Below, one piece after another: positions 36,049 to 46,100 of a stretch of DNA of 64,000 bases. The stretch is from Ignavibacteriota bacterium. Lineage in GTDB: Bacteria; Bacteroidota; Ignavibacteria; Ignavibacteriales; Melioribacteraceae. The first letter of the stretch is position 1. Each line of letters begins with the position of its first letter. The DNA lies in assembly GCA_013112585.1 (NCBI GenBank), contig JABFGH010000010.1, positions 1 to 64,000 on the forward strand, in the 5' to 3' direction. The translations under genes and the position numbers were made by a program. The notes under the pieces are model-generated. The model saw nothing but the letters and a program-made list of their open reading frames with translations. It did no database searches and was not told the DNA's origin.

Positions 36049-37107
36049 ATGATAATTAATTTTTTCCATACTGTAATAAAACTATTTTTGAAAAAGAAAA
36101 CCGTAAGTGGAAAAGTATTAGTTATTTCTCTTCATAAACTCGGCGATACAATCTTTACCATTCCTGCTATAAAACTGCTCAATAAAAAGCACTCGGCAAA
36201 AAATGTAAAAATATTGTGTTATCCCGAAAGCAAAACTATTTACAAAAGAGCCTTGGATAATGAGATAATAACTTTGCAGCACACCCGTTTTTTTATTGGC
36301 GGAAGAATTGCTAAAGTCTCCGCAGTTAGATTATTTAGAAAAATTAAATCAGAAATTATTATTGATTTAACGGGTAACATAAAATCTGCATCTTTACTAT
36401 TTTTCAATACTGCCGGTAATGTATTGGGCTTTAACAAAAACATCTATCAATCACTCTATTCCGATTTTAGAATGAGAAATGAGAAAGCACATTTAGTTGA
36501 AGCATTGATTGAAATTGTTGATAAGACGATTAGCAGCGAAGAGGTAAAAAAAATTGCTGAGTATAAATTAACTCCTAAAGTTAGCGATGTAATATTAATT
36601 CATCCGCATGGCGGCTGGAGTGCAAAAGAATGGAACCTGACAAAGTTTATTGAAATAGCAGAGAAATTAATTTCAGAGAAAAATAAAAAAGTAAAGTTTG
36701 TTTTTGAAAAAAATGAAAAATATCAAAGTTTAAAAAACAAATTGACTGAAAAAAAATTAGAATTTATAGAAACAGAAAGTATTGAACATTTATTTGAAGA
36801 AATTGATAAATGTTTTCTCCTTATCGGAAATGACTCAGGACCGGTTTATATGGCGGCAATGGCGGGCAAACCTACTTTCTCTATATATGGACCAACCAAC
36901 CCAAGTTTCAGCATACCATTTGGTAAACATCATACATACATCAGAAAAATAATTCACTGCTCGCCGAAAGAAGGGGAACAATATTGTTATACTTTTGCGG
37001 GAAGAAAAGGCTGTCCTTCATTCGAGTGTATGAATCAGCTTACTGTTGATGAGGTTTATAATAAATTATCTAAATTTCTTCAGTCGTTAAATACTAAAGT
37101 TATTTAG
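36049..37107 (+). CDS. Glycosyltransferase family 9 (heptosyltransferase-like)
   Basis: About 352 residues from the ATG at 36049; an upstream TTG at 36025 would add eight residues. The N-terminal segment VLVISLHKLGDTIFTIPAIKLL and the C-terminal HPHGGWSAKEWNL, GNDSGPVYMAAMAGKPTFSIYGPTNP match the ADP-heptose:LPS heptosyltransferase family. The C-terminal CSPKEGEQYCY...GCPSFEC cysteines are unusual but seen in some members. The acceptor is likely the lipid A core or another polysaccharide. Confidence 0.9.
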   Translation: MIINFFHTVIKLFLKKKTVSGKVLVISLHKLGDTIFTIPAIKLLNKKHSAKNVKILCYPESKTIYKRALDNEIITLQHTRFFIGGRIAKVSAVRLFRKIKSEIIIDLTGNIKSASLLFFNTAGNVLGFNKNIYQSLYSDFRMRNEKAHLVEALIEIVDKTISSEEVKKIAEYKLTPKVSDVILIHPHGGWSAKEWNLTKFIEIAEKLISEKNKKVKFVFEKNEKYQSLKNKLTEKKLEFIETESIEHLFEEIDKCFLLIGNDSGPVYMAAMAGKPTFSIYGPTNPSFSIPFGKHHTYIRKIIHCSPKEGEQYCYTFAGRKGCPSFECMNQLTVDEVYNKLSKFLQSLNTKVI

Positions 37108-37246
37108 TTAATTGTTCAATTCTATTTTTATATTGAGTTCTCAATTATTATTTTTGTTATTATTAAAATCACTTTTTAAAATTCGAGCAGTTTATTTAAT
37201 CGGCTGCTTAATTATACTTATTTTTGAGATGAATTCTGCCGCATAA

Positions 37247-38350
37247 ATGAAAATCCTAATCTTAGCACAAGAATATCCTTCCGACGGCAATATCTACCGT
37301 AATCATTATATTCATACAAGGTTAAAAACCTACCTTGAAAAAAATATTGAATTAGTAGTTTTATCCTTTAGTACGGTTAACTCCTACAATTTTGAAGGAG
37401 TGGAAATTGTTAGCGAGTCGGATTATTATAAAAACTTTAAGGGCTGCAATTTTGATTTAGTTATTGTTCATGCTCCTAATATAAGGAATCATTTCCGGTT
37501 CTTGATAAAGAATAGATCGTTCGGTAAACTGCTGTTTGTTATTCACGGTCATGAAGTATTATTCCGTTCAAAATATTATCCAAAACCATTTAAGTTTAAG
37601 AGAGGAATGTTTTTCCCCGTAATTAACTCTTTTAATAATTTTTATGATCTGCTTAAACTTGTCTTCTTAAAAAAATATTTTGTTAAGGGAATAAAGAAAA
37701 AAAGCCTCTATTTTATATTTGTTAGTGAATGGATGAAAAAAGAATTTTTAAAAAACGTAAAATTGAGTGCAGATCTTTTAAATGATAATAGCATTATAAT
37801 TCCCAACCCGGTGGGTGAAAATTTTATTGAAAACAGTTACAATTGTGATGAAACTAAATTAGCAGACTTTATAACTGTACGCCCTATAGATCGTTCAAAA
37901 CATTCGATTGATATTGTTGTAAAAGCTGCCGAACAAAATCCAAATTTTTCATTTCATGTATATGGTGAAGGAGATTATTTTAAGCATAATGTACAGCCAA
38001 AAAATCTTAAAGTTTTTTCTAAATATATATCTCATTCGGAACTGCCGGAATTGCTGGATAACTATCGTGCTGCGATGATGCCTACGAGGCTTGATTCTCA
38101 AGGGGTTATGATGTGTGAAATGGCGATGTACGGAATTCCTGTCATCACCTCCGATTTACCAATTTGCAGGGAAATGCTGGACAGCTTCAACAATATTTGC
38201 TTCATTGATAACAATAAAGTTAAATTTAATGCGGATAAATTTTTAACCTCCATAAGTTGTCACAAAATCGATAAGAAGAAATTTTTGCCGGAAGAAACCA
38301 TACTAAAAGAAATTGATTTAGTTAAGAGTGTTTCTCAAAATCAAAAATAA
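37247..38350 (+). CDS. Glycosyltransferase family 4
   Basis: A 367-residue GT-B enzyme. It begins ILAQEYPSDGNIYRNHYIHTR. The C-terminal part (FHVYGEGDYFKHN, PTRLDSQGVMMCEMAMYGIPVITSDLPI) has the nucleotide-sugar and EX7E-like region (GVMMCEMAMYGIPV). Part of the polysaccharide cluster. Sugar specificity is unknown. Confidence 0.88.
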   Translation: MKILILAQEYPSDGNIYRNHYIHTRLKTYLEKNIELVVLSFSTVNSYNFEGVEIVSESDYYKNFKGCNFDLVIVHAPNIRNHFRFLIKNRSFGKLLFVIHGHEVLFRSKYYPKPFKFKRGMFFPVINSFNNFYDLLKLVFLKKYFVKGIKKKSLYFIFVSEWMKKEFLKNVKLSADLLNDNSIIIPNPVGENFIENSYNCDETKLADFITVRPIDRSKHSIDIVVKAAEQNPNFSFHVYGEGDYFKHNVQPKNLKVFSKYISHSELPELLDNYRAAMMPTRLDSQGVMMCEMAMYGIPVITSDLPICREMLDSFNNICFIDNNKVKFNADKFLTSISCHKIDKKKFLPEETILKEIDLVKSVSQNQK

Positions 38351-38376
38351 AATTAAATGCAGCCCATAAAAACTAA

Positions 38377-39924
38377 ATGAAAAAAGTTGTTGCTTCTACT
38401 TTAACCGCTACATTAGTACTGACATTTATCAGTTTCTTCAATAAGGGTATAGCTTTTTTTCGTGAAGTACTTTATGCAAAAAATTTTGGACTCGGTGATG
38501 AGTTTAACGCATACCTTGTCAGCTCAATTTTACCAATCACAATCTACTCCATAATTTATTACATCAGTCAATTTTATTTTGTGCCCAGTTATAATAAAAT
38601 TGTTTCAGAGAATAGAAGTGAAGAAAAAAAATTTTTAAGCGATAATTTTTGGCTCTTTTTTTATATCGGCTGCATTATCACCTTAGTATTATTTTTCTTC
38701 TCAGAAGAATTAATGAACTTTTATTTATCTAATGTTGATATACAGATAAAAGAATTATCATTAAAAATATTTAGAGTATTTATTTTTACAATTCCATTAA
38801 GTGCTGCACATTCAATATTGGCAGCTTATCTTAATGCTGAATATAAATTTACTTATCCTGCTGTTTCAATTGTAATATTAAATATCACCGTTGTAATTGG
38901 TCTTGTTACCCTTGTAGAAAAATTTGATATTTTTGTAATTCCATTTGCGATAGTACTGGGCATGCTTTTTCAGCTTCTCTTTTTATTATTTAAGTGTAGA
39001 AAAAAAATAAATTTTAATCCGCTTTCAATTTTAAGAGCCGATAGTTTTTCAAATGTGTTTAACACTACCTTGCTGTTAACCTTACTCGCAGAGCTTATCA
39101 CATTTTCCTACATGCTGGTTGACCGTTATTTTCTTGATAGGCTTGGAGAGGGCGGTGTAGCATCTTTAAGCTATGCTTATCAAGTATTTGAACTGCCGAT
39201 AAAAATATTCACTTTTGCAATAGCTACAATAATATTTTCAAAATTTTCTAAGTCATTCCATACAATGCCGGGCGAGGAGTTGGAGAGGCAATTTAAGGTT
39301 GGAATTAAATTAGCAATTTTTATTTTTACGCCAATAGCTCTTATCTATTTGTTTTGGGGAAATGCAGTAATAAAAATTTTATATGAAAGAGGAAGATTTG
39401 CTGAAAGCGATACAGTATTAACTTTTGACATGCTTAAAATTTATGCAGGCAGTATTGTTTTTTATTCAGCCTATGCCATTATTAACAAAATGATTTACAG
39501 TGCTCGTTTATTAAAAAATTTAGTTTTTATTTCATTGCTTGCTGCAATAGTTAAAATATGTCTTGCTTTTCTTCTTATTGATAATTATCAGCAGGAAGGG
39601 CTTGCATTTTCAACTTCTGCCGCCTACGCCATTTTATGTATTGCCGGGTTTATTGTTGTAATCAAAGCACTTAACTTTAACTCATACTTTTATGCGGTTA
39701 AGGATTCCTTTATTTATTTGGGTATTGGCGGAGTATGTTTTTTATTAACTAATTTGATTTCAGAATATTTGATAATTAGCAACCAGGTTAATTCTATAAT
39801 TAATCCTCTTATATTCTTTGTGCTTTATCTTTTAACTGTAATTTATTTGGATACAAAAGAAGTTACTTGGTTAAAAGAAATTGTGAAGACAGCCTTAAGT
39901 AATCTGAAAAGTAATGAAGCCTAA
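38377..39924 (+). CDS. MurJ/MviN-family lipid-linked glycan flippase
   Basis: A 515-residue polytopic membrane protein with about 14 predicted helices. FREVLYAKNFGLGDEFNAYLVSSILP at the N terminus and the later FDMLKIYAG, YERGRFAESDTVLTF match the MviN/MurJ superfamily. In this setting it more likely flips a polysaccharide precursor than lipid II, but either is possible. It lies between glycosyltransferase genes and the ligase. Confidence 0.85.
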   Translation: MKKVVASTLTATLVLTFISFFNKGIAFFREVLYAKNFGLGDEFNAYLVSSILPITIYSIIYYISQFYFVPSYNKIVSENRSEEKKFLSDNFWLFFYIGCIITLVLFFFSEELMNFYLSNVDIQIKELSLKIFRVFIFTIPLSAAHSILAAYLNAEYKFTYPAVSIVILNITVVIGLVTLVEKFDIFVIPFAIVLGMLFQLLFLLFKCRKKINFNPLSILRADSFSNVFNTTLLLTLLAELITFSYMLVDRYFLDRLGEGGVASLSYAYQVFELPIKIFTFAIATIIFSKFSKSFHTMPGEELERQFKVGIKLAIFIFTPIALIYLFWGNAVIKILYERGRFAESDTVLTFDMLKIYAGSIVFYSAYAIINKMIYSARLLKNLVFISLLAAIVKICLAFLLIDNYQQEGLAFSTSAAYAILCIAGFIVVIKALNFNSYFYAVKDSFIYLGIGGVCFLLTNLISEYLIISNQVNSIINPLIFFVLYLLTVIYLDTKEVTWLKEIVKTALSNLKSNEA

Positions 39925-39931
39925 ATATTAA

Positions 39932-41338
39932 ATGTTTAAAACCATATCCACTCAAAATATTATTCTTATCGGTATTGCGGTTACAATTGCATTTGTAATT
40001 TTCATCGATAATTTAATTATCCTTTCAGGCATTGCCTTTTCGGTATTAGTGTGGTTAATAATAAATAAAGAATCGGTGCCTGCGGTTTTACTCGCCTTTT
40101 TACTTACATTAGTCAGCGATATCAATGAAACTCTCCGCTTAATTGTAAATGCTTTAATAATAATTTTGTTAAGCTATTACTTTATTAAAAAATACGGATT
40201 TGATTTAAAATCTATACCGAAACTGCCCCAGCCTATTTTAACCTTTATTCTTTTTATTATTGCATCAACATTTTTATCATCACTTTTTTCAACTAATAAA
40301 TCTATCGGATTATATTTTCTAACTAAAGAAGTTATCTTTTTTTTCCTCGTTTATCTTTTTTTTAGTTTCATCGAAAATGAAAATAATATACGCTACTACA
40401 TCTATGCTTTAATATTTCCTGCAATTATTGTTTCTGTATCAGTTATCTATTCCTTTTTCACCACTGATATGCTGCTATTTATGTTTCAAACTTTAGGATT
40501 TGCCAGCAGCACGGCATATATAGGTAATATTGCCTCGGTCGGCGGTTTATTGACCATAACTATTGCTTTAACGTTTTATTTGATAATCATTAATAATCAA
40601 GGGAAAAGAAGAAATGTAAACATTTTATACCTAATATTGATCTTACAAATTTTAGGTCTAATTCTCACAAATTCCAGGGCTGCATACCTGGGTAGTTTTG
40701 TATCATTTGCATTTGTTATTCTCTCTTATTTCAACGATAAGAGAAAGTTGATAATAATAAGTTCAGTATTAGTAATTGCAATTATTTTAGTCAGCAATCC
40801 AAAATTAGTTGATGCATTCTTATTGTTAATCAGGGCGGAAAGAGTGTTTGAAAATCCAAGATATAATCTTTGGGATATTTCATTTAATATCATAAAGGAC
40901 AATACTTTATTCGGAAGCGGACCCGGCAACTTTTCGGCATATATGTATAAATATAATCCAACAATGTTAAATTCATTTGCCGGTAGAGATGTTAAATTTA
41001 TACATGATTTTGCTGCTGTTGGTCACTCGCATAATTTTTTTCTATTTAAGTTTTCAGAAATGGGATTGTTAGGATTAGTTAACGCTCTTCTTTTACCTTA
41101 CTTTTTTTTCCTTTATGCATTTAGAATAAAAAACAGCATTGCGTCATCAGATAATAAAAACTATTGGTTAATCATAACAATAATAGGCTGCGGTCTGGGA
41201 ATGTTTACTAGATCGATTTTTGAATCAACAGGTTTAATGAGTTACGGCTGGATAACAAGAGATTTACCTTTTTGGATATTGTTTTCAATAGTTATTTATC
41301 TATACAAGGTAAAATATTTGGCAAATGAAAACGTATGA
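39932..41338 (+). CDS. O-antigen ligase/polymerase-like membrane protein
   Basis: A 468-residue protein with about 11 membrane helices and a large periplasmic loop, matching the Wzy_C/RfaL family (ILTNSRAAYLGSFVSFAF, then RYNLWDISFNIIKDNTLFGSGPGNFSAYM, then AVGHSHNFFLFKFSEMGLLGL). The region with the H residues (GHSHN) corresponds to the ligase/polymerase active-site segment. It attaches or polymerises the surface polysaccharide. It overlaps the following gene by 4 bp. Confidence 0.87.
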   Translation: MFKTISTQNIILIGIAVTIAFVIFIDNLIILSGIAFSVLVWLIINKESVPAVLLAFLLTLVSDINETLRLIVNALIIILLSYYFIKKYGFDLKSIPKLPQPILTFILFIIASTFLSSLFSTNKSIGLYFLTKEVIFFFLVYLFFSFIENENNIRYYIYALIFPAIIVSVSVIYSFFTTDMLLFMFQTLGFASSTAYIGNIASVGGLLTITIALTFYLIIINNQGKRRNVNILYLILILQILGLILTNSRAAYLGSFVSFAFVILSYFNDKRKLIIISSVLVIAIILVSNPKLVDAFLLLIRAERVFENPRYNLWDISFNIIKDNTLFGSGPGNFSAYMYKYNPTMLNSFAGRDVKFIHDFAAVGHSHNFFLFKFSEMGLLGLVNALLLPYFFFLYAFRIKNSIASSDNKNYWLIITIIGCGLGMFTRSIFESTGLMSYGWITRDLPFWILFSIVIYLYKVKYLANENV

Positions 41339-42969
41339 TTGAAAAAATTAAACTTTACTTTTACGCTGTAAGAAATTTAACTTTTAAACAAACTGCAGGG
41401 CGGGTTTTTGCACAAATTAAAAGAAGATTTAAACTTTACAGAATTCCCAAAACTCCTAATAATTTAGCGGGGGAAATTGAGAGCAGGATTCCTTTTAATG
41501 AATATGACCCTTGGAATAACAAAGAAGATATTCTAAAAGGAATATTTAATTTTTCTTACGAAAAGAATGAACTTGGGAATCCAATTAATTGGAATCCGAA
41601 GTTCATGTCAGATTCATGCAGGCTTCAGATACATTTTTTTAATTTTCTTTATTTAATTAATGATGCTCAAAAAATTGATTTGATTCATGGCTGGATAAGG
41701 CAGAATAAAACTGGTGATGAAATATCATGGCATCCATACTCAATTTCACTTAGAATATTTAGCTGGATGCGTGCAAATTTAAATGATCCTGTAATTGATG
41801 AATCGATTTACCGGCAGGCAGCATTTTTATACAGAAATAATGAATTCTACATACCAGCAAATCACTACCTCGAAAATGCAAGAGCTTTAATTTTTGCAGG
41901 TCTATATTTCGATAAAAACGGCGAATCCTCAAAATGGTTATCAAAGGGATTAAAAATTATTACACAAGCGCTAACTAAGCAAGTTGAAGCTGATGGAGCT
42001 TACTACGAAAAAAGTCCGATGTACCACAATATAGCAGTGCAAATATTTGTTGATATACTAAATGTGCTGCCGAAAACTTTTGATGAATATAATGAAATTT
42101 ATTCAACAGTTGAAAAGATGGCTGATTTTTTAAAGTCGATATTGCACCCGGATGGAAAATTTGCTCAGTTTAGCGATAGTTCGCTCGAAATGGGTAACCC
42201 GCCGAATGTAATTTTAAACTATACTTTTGAAGTTACCGGTTATAAGGCAAAATTTAAAAATACATTTGAAACAAGTGGTCATTATATCTTTAAAAATGAA
42301 ACTATTTACTTAGCCCTTGACGCAGGCAGCATGGCAGACCGAAGAATGTCCGGTCATACTCATGCAGATATTTTTAATTATGAATTATCATTCAATTCAA
42401 AAAGATTTATTGTTGATACAGGAACAGGCACCTATCATCCCACAAAAGAGCGGGACGTTATGCGCTCGACACGTGCACATAATACTTTATGCATAGATGG
42501 AAAAAGTCAGGCTGAATTGTGGAACAGTTTTAGAGTGGGAAGATTTTTTGATCCTAAGAATATTAAATGGAACATCAACGAAAACGGTTTTATTTTTGAA
42601 GGTGAATTCGATGGATATTCTAAATTGATAGGGGACAGCTTAATTCATAAAAGATTTATGAGGTTTGAAAATAACAGGCTAAAAATTGAAGATCAGGTTA
42701 GAGGGGAAAATCATCACCTCGTCGAGAGTATGGTTCATTTACATCCGAGTGTAAATATTATTGATAAGGGTGGTAAAATATTAATATTAAAATCAGAAGA
42801 AAGTATTGCTCAGTTTGAAGTACTGGAGGGTGAGTTTAAAGTTGAAGACTCCGTTTATTATCCCGAAATGGGATTAGGAATACCGAACAAGTCGATAGTC
42901 ATATTTGCAAATTCTGCTCCGCCAATTAATTTATCTTATTTAATTAATTTTTCACCGCAGTCAAAGTAA
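41335..42969 (+). CDS. Heparinase II/III-family protein
   Basis: A 544-residue protein. The N-terminal (alpha/alpha)6 region includes FSWMRANL and ANHYLENARALIFAG. The C-terminal beta-sandwich contains the signature GHTHADIFNYELSFNSKRFIVDTGTGTYHPTKE and STRAHNTLCIDGKSQ. Family members are polysaccharide lyases; relatives encoded in synthesis clusters may trim or modify the glycan. No signal peptide is seen, so it may act in the cytoplasm or periplasm by an unclear route. It overlaps the ligase gene by 4 bp. Confidence 0.85.
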   Translation: MIEKIKLYFYAVRNLTFKQTAGRVFAQIKRRFKLYRIPKTPNNLAGEIESRIPFNEYDPWNNKEDILKGIFNFSYEKNELGNPINWNPKFMSDSCRLQIHFFNFLYLINDAQKIDLIHGWIRQNKTGDEISWHPYSISLRIFSWMRANLNDPVIDESIYRQAAFLYRNNEFYIPANHYLENARALIFAGLYFDKNGESSKWLSKGLKIITQALTKQVEADGAYYEKSPMYHNIAVQIFVDILNVLPKTFDEYNEIYSTVEKMADFLKSILHPDGKFAQFSDSSLEMGNPPNVILNYTFEVTGYKAKFKNTFETSGHYIFKNETIYLALDAGSMADRRMSGHTHADIFNYELSFNSKRFIVDTGTGTYHPTKERDVMRSTRAHNTLCIDGKSQAELWNSFRVGRFFDPKNIKWNINENGFIFEGEFDGYSKLIGDSLIHKRFMRFENNRLKIEDQVRGENHHLVESMVHLHPSVNIIDKGGKILILKSEESIAQFEVLEGEFKVEDSVYYPEMGLGIPNKSIVIFANSAPPINLSYLINFSPQSK

Positions 42970-43094
42970 ATCAGAAAATAAAATCATCTGGGAATGAATT
43001 GGAAATTTTAAGAAAAATAAATGAAAAACAGACAGAGAAAATTAAAAATAAAACTTCAGTATTGTTAAGTTTTTAATAATATTCCGATTTTTTA

Positions 43095-43124
43095 TTGACT
43101 TGTTAATTGAAAAATTCATAACTA
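43095..43124 (+). promoter_or_regulatory. Possible promoter of the C25 peptidase gene
   Basis: TTGACT at 43095-43100 and TAACTA at 43119-43124, 18 bp apart, precede the start at 43147 by 23 bp. The -10 box is weak. It is a prediction only. Confidence 0.35.
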
Positions 43125-43146
43125 TATTTTTTACATTATTTTAAAA

Positions 43147-46100
43147 ATGATGGGATTTATGCAGAAAATATTTCTTCTATTATTGCTATTGATTTGTGCT
43201 TCAATCGCACAATTTGGTCAGAACGTAAAGGTAATTGAGTCAAATGCTGAAAAGATAATAATCGAGATTAATTTTGATAATGCTTACCAATTTATTGATA
43301 CATTAATTAACGATATAAAATTTGAAAAGATAGTAGGTAAAGAACCTGCAACACGTATGGCGGGTGAACCATGGATCCCCTCATTCTCTGTTAATCTAGG
43401 AATTAGTTTATTTTCAAATCCAACCTATAAAATTATATCAAAAAACTCAGTTGAACTACGCAATAAATTTCTTTTACCTTTTCCGGCAACTGATACTGAT
43501 GGTTCGCCCGTTAGCGAAATAGATTTTGATAAAGAAATATTTTCAAAAGACAGCAATTTTCCTCAAGCAATGGTGGAATTACCCGAATCATATAGATTCA
43601 GGTTTACGCGTATCCAATCGGTTTTAATTAGTCCATTTCAATACAACCCTGTTAAGCGTACTCTTAGATTTAATAAAAGCTTAAAAGTTGAGATAATGTA
43701 CAATAATGAAAGCGAAGGCTATACTGCTATTGAGGACCCGGCAAGTGAAAAATTTATAAAAAATAATGTGCTTAACTATAAACATGCTAAACGGTGGATA
43801 GGGAAAGAAATAGAATTAAGTAATAAAATTGAAGATGAGTATTGGTATAATCCTGCAAAAAAGTATGCTAAGATATTTGTAAATGAGAAAGATGTATATA
43901 GAATTTATTATGAAGATATTCAGGCACAGGCAGGTTTAAATAACGCTGAAATTGAAAGCTTTAAATTGGAATTATATAATTCCGGTGAGCAGGTTCCACT
44001 TGATATTATTGACGGGGGAGACGGTATGTTTCAGCCCGGAGATTATTTTCAGTTTGTAGGCTACCCGCCGCCAAAGTCAGAATATTCCTATTTCAATCTT
44101 TACAATAATGATAATGTTTACTGGTTTTCTACTTCAGGAGATTCTAATTCACTCAGATATGAATTTATTGATGCCTATCCGCATAATTATAATATTACTG
44201 TAAAAGAGCATTTAGCCACCATTCATTTTGAAAAAGACAGCTTGTTTGAAAGATTAGGACATGCTCCAAATGGTGAAAGGGACTTCTGGTTTTGGGGTGA
44301 AGCACGGGGTGAAAATGGTGTGCCTACAAAAAGGTTCAGGCATAGGTTTGCAAATTTTGTTGATCAAAGTGACGAAAATAATAATGTAACTGCAAGAGCT
44401 AATCTCCATGGGCTTCATAATTTAAGCTGCAGTAATGATCATAAAGCTACAATATCAATAACAGATCAATATATTGGTACAATTGAATGGGATGGACAAA
44501 CTGAAGCAACTTTTGAAAAAAGTTTTGTAGCTTCAATTGATAGTATCAAAATATTTCCTACCGGTAATTATTTTCAGGTGGACGTTGACGGGCTCACTTG
44601 TAATCCTTTTAAAAATGATGTTATTAGAATTAACTGGCTGGAATTAGATTACTGGAGATATAATAGAACGGTTACAGGCAACACACAATTTTATACTTAT
44701 AAGCCCACAATTAATACCATTGTAAGATTTATAGTTTTTCATTGGGATTTTATGAATGATATGAAGGTATATGTCCCGAGTAAAAATAGAATTTTGGATA
44801 ATCAAATATTTTTAAATGATCCTTCAAGAACAGTAGCCTTTATAGATACAGTATCAGAAGAAACAGATTATTTTTGCGTGACCGATGCTTACTTTAAAAC
44901 TCCTTTAAGTATCGAGGAGCATTTTAATTCAAATATTAGAGATGTAAACTTGGGAGCTGACTATATTATCATCACTCACCCTGATTTTACCGAAGCGGCT
45001 AACAGGTTAAAAACATTTAGAGAATCAAACCTTTACGGTTATGATAATCCAAGAGTACAGGTAATTGATGTTGAAGATATTTACGATGAATTTTCATTTG
45101 GTCTTTTAGACCCTTTTGCAATAAAAGATTTTATGAAATATGCTTTTGATAACTGGTCCGGAATACCCCCAAATTATTTAGTGCTTCTCGGTGATATGAG
45201 TTATGACTATCGCGGACTACTTCAATCGAGCAGAAAAAATTACATACCTTCTCTTCCTTATCATACAAGACCTTATGGGTTAGCATTTAGTGATAATAAT
45301 TTTGTTACCATTGTTGGAGACGACCTTATACCTGAAATGGCAGTAGGAAGGTTATCGTGCGAAACGATTGAAGAGGCAAATGAATTACTTGATAAAATAA
45401 TGTACTACCCGAGTGACGATAACAAAAGCTGGAAGGAACGGGCGCTGTTTATTGGGGCGGGTGAAGATGAAGAGGATGAAAATAGATTTGGATTTAATGA
45501 TGATAATGTAGATTTAGAAAGCAATTTTCTAACCCCAAATGGCTATACCTCGCTAAAAGTTTTTCGATTTCCGAACAGACCCGAATATACTCCTTATTTA
45601 GGCGGAGGTCCTGAAATACGAGCCGCGTTTAATAAGGGTGTTGTGTTAAGTAATTTTTACGGGCACGGAGGGGGATCACAATGGGACTTAGTTTTTACGA
45701 ACGACGATATTTTATTATTGGATAACGGCGGCAAACTTCCATTTGTGCTTAGTGTAAGCTGCTACACGGCACACTTCGATAACCAAACAGCATTTGGTGA
45801 AATATTTAACCGAGTACCCGGAAAAGGAAGTATAGGTTTTTGGGGCAATACCGGACTGACTTATTATGGTTACGGTAAAAGTATTAATAATAAATTATTC
45901 GATCAAATATTTAACCTAAATAATAATGTTGTTGGAGATGCGATACTAAATGCTAAAGTTGCCTTTGCAGCCAACGGAGCCCAATTTATTCATGTAAAAG
46001 ATCACCTTGCTTTGTTTACTCTATTAGGTGATCCCGGTGTTCGATTAGCTTTGCCCGATAAGCCTGATTTTAAAGTTAATCCGGAGGATATTTTTATTTC

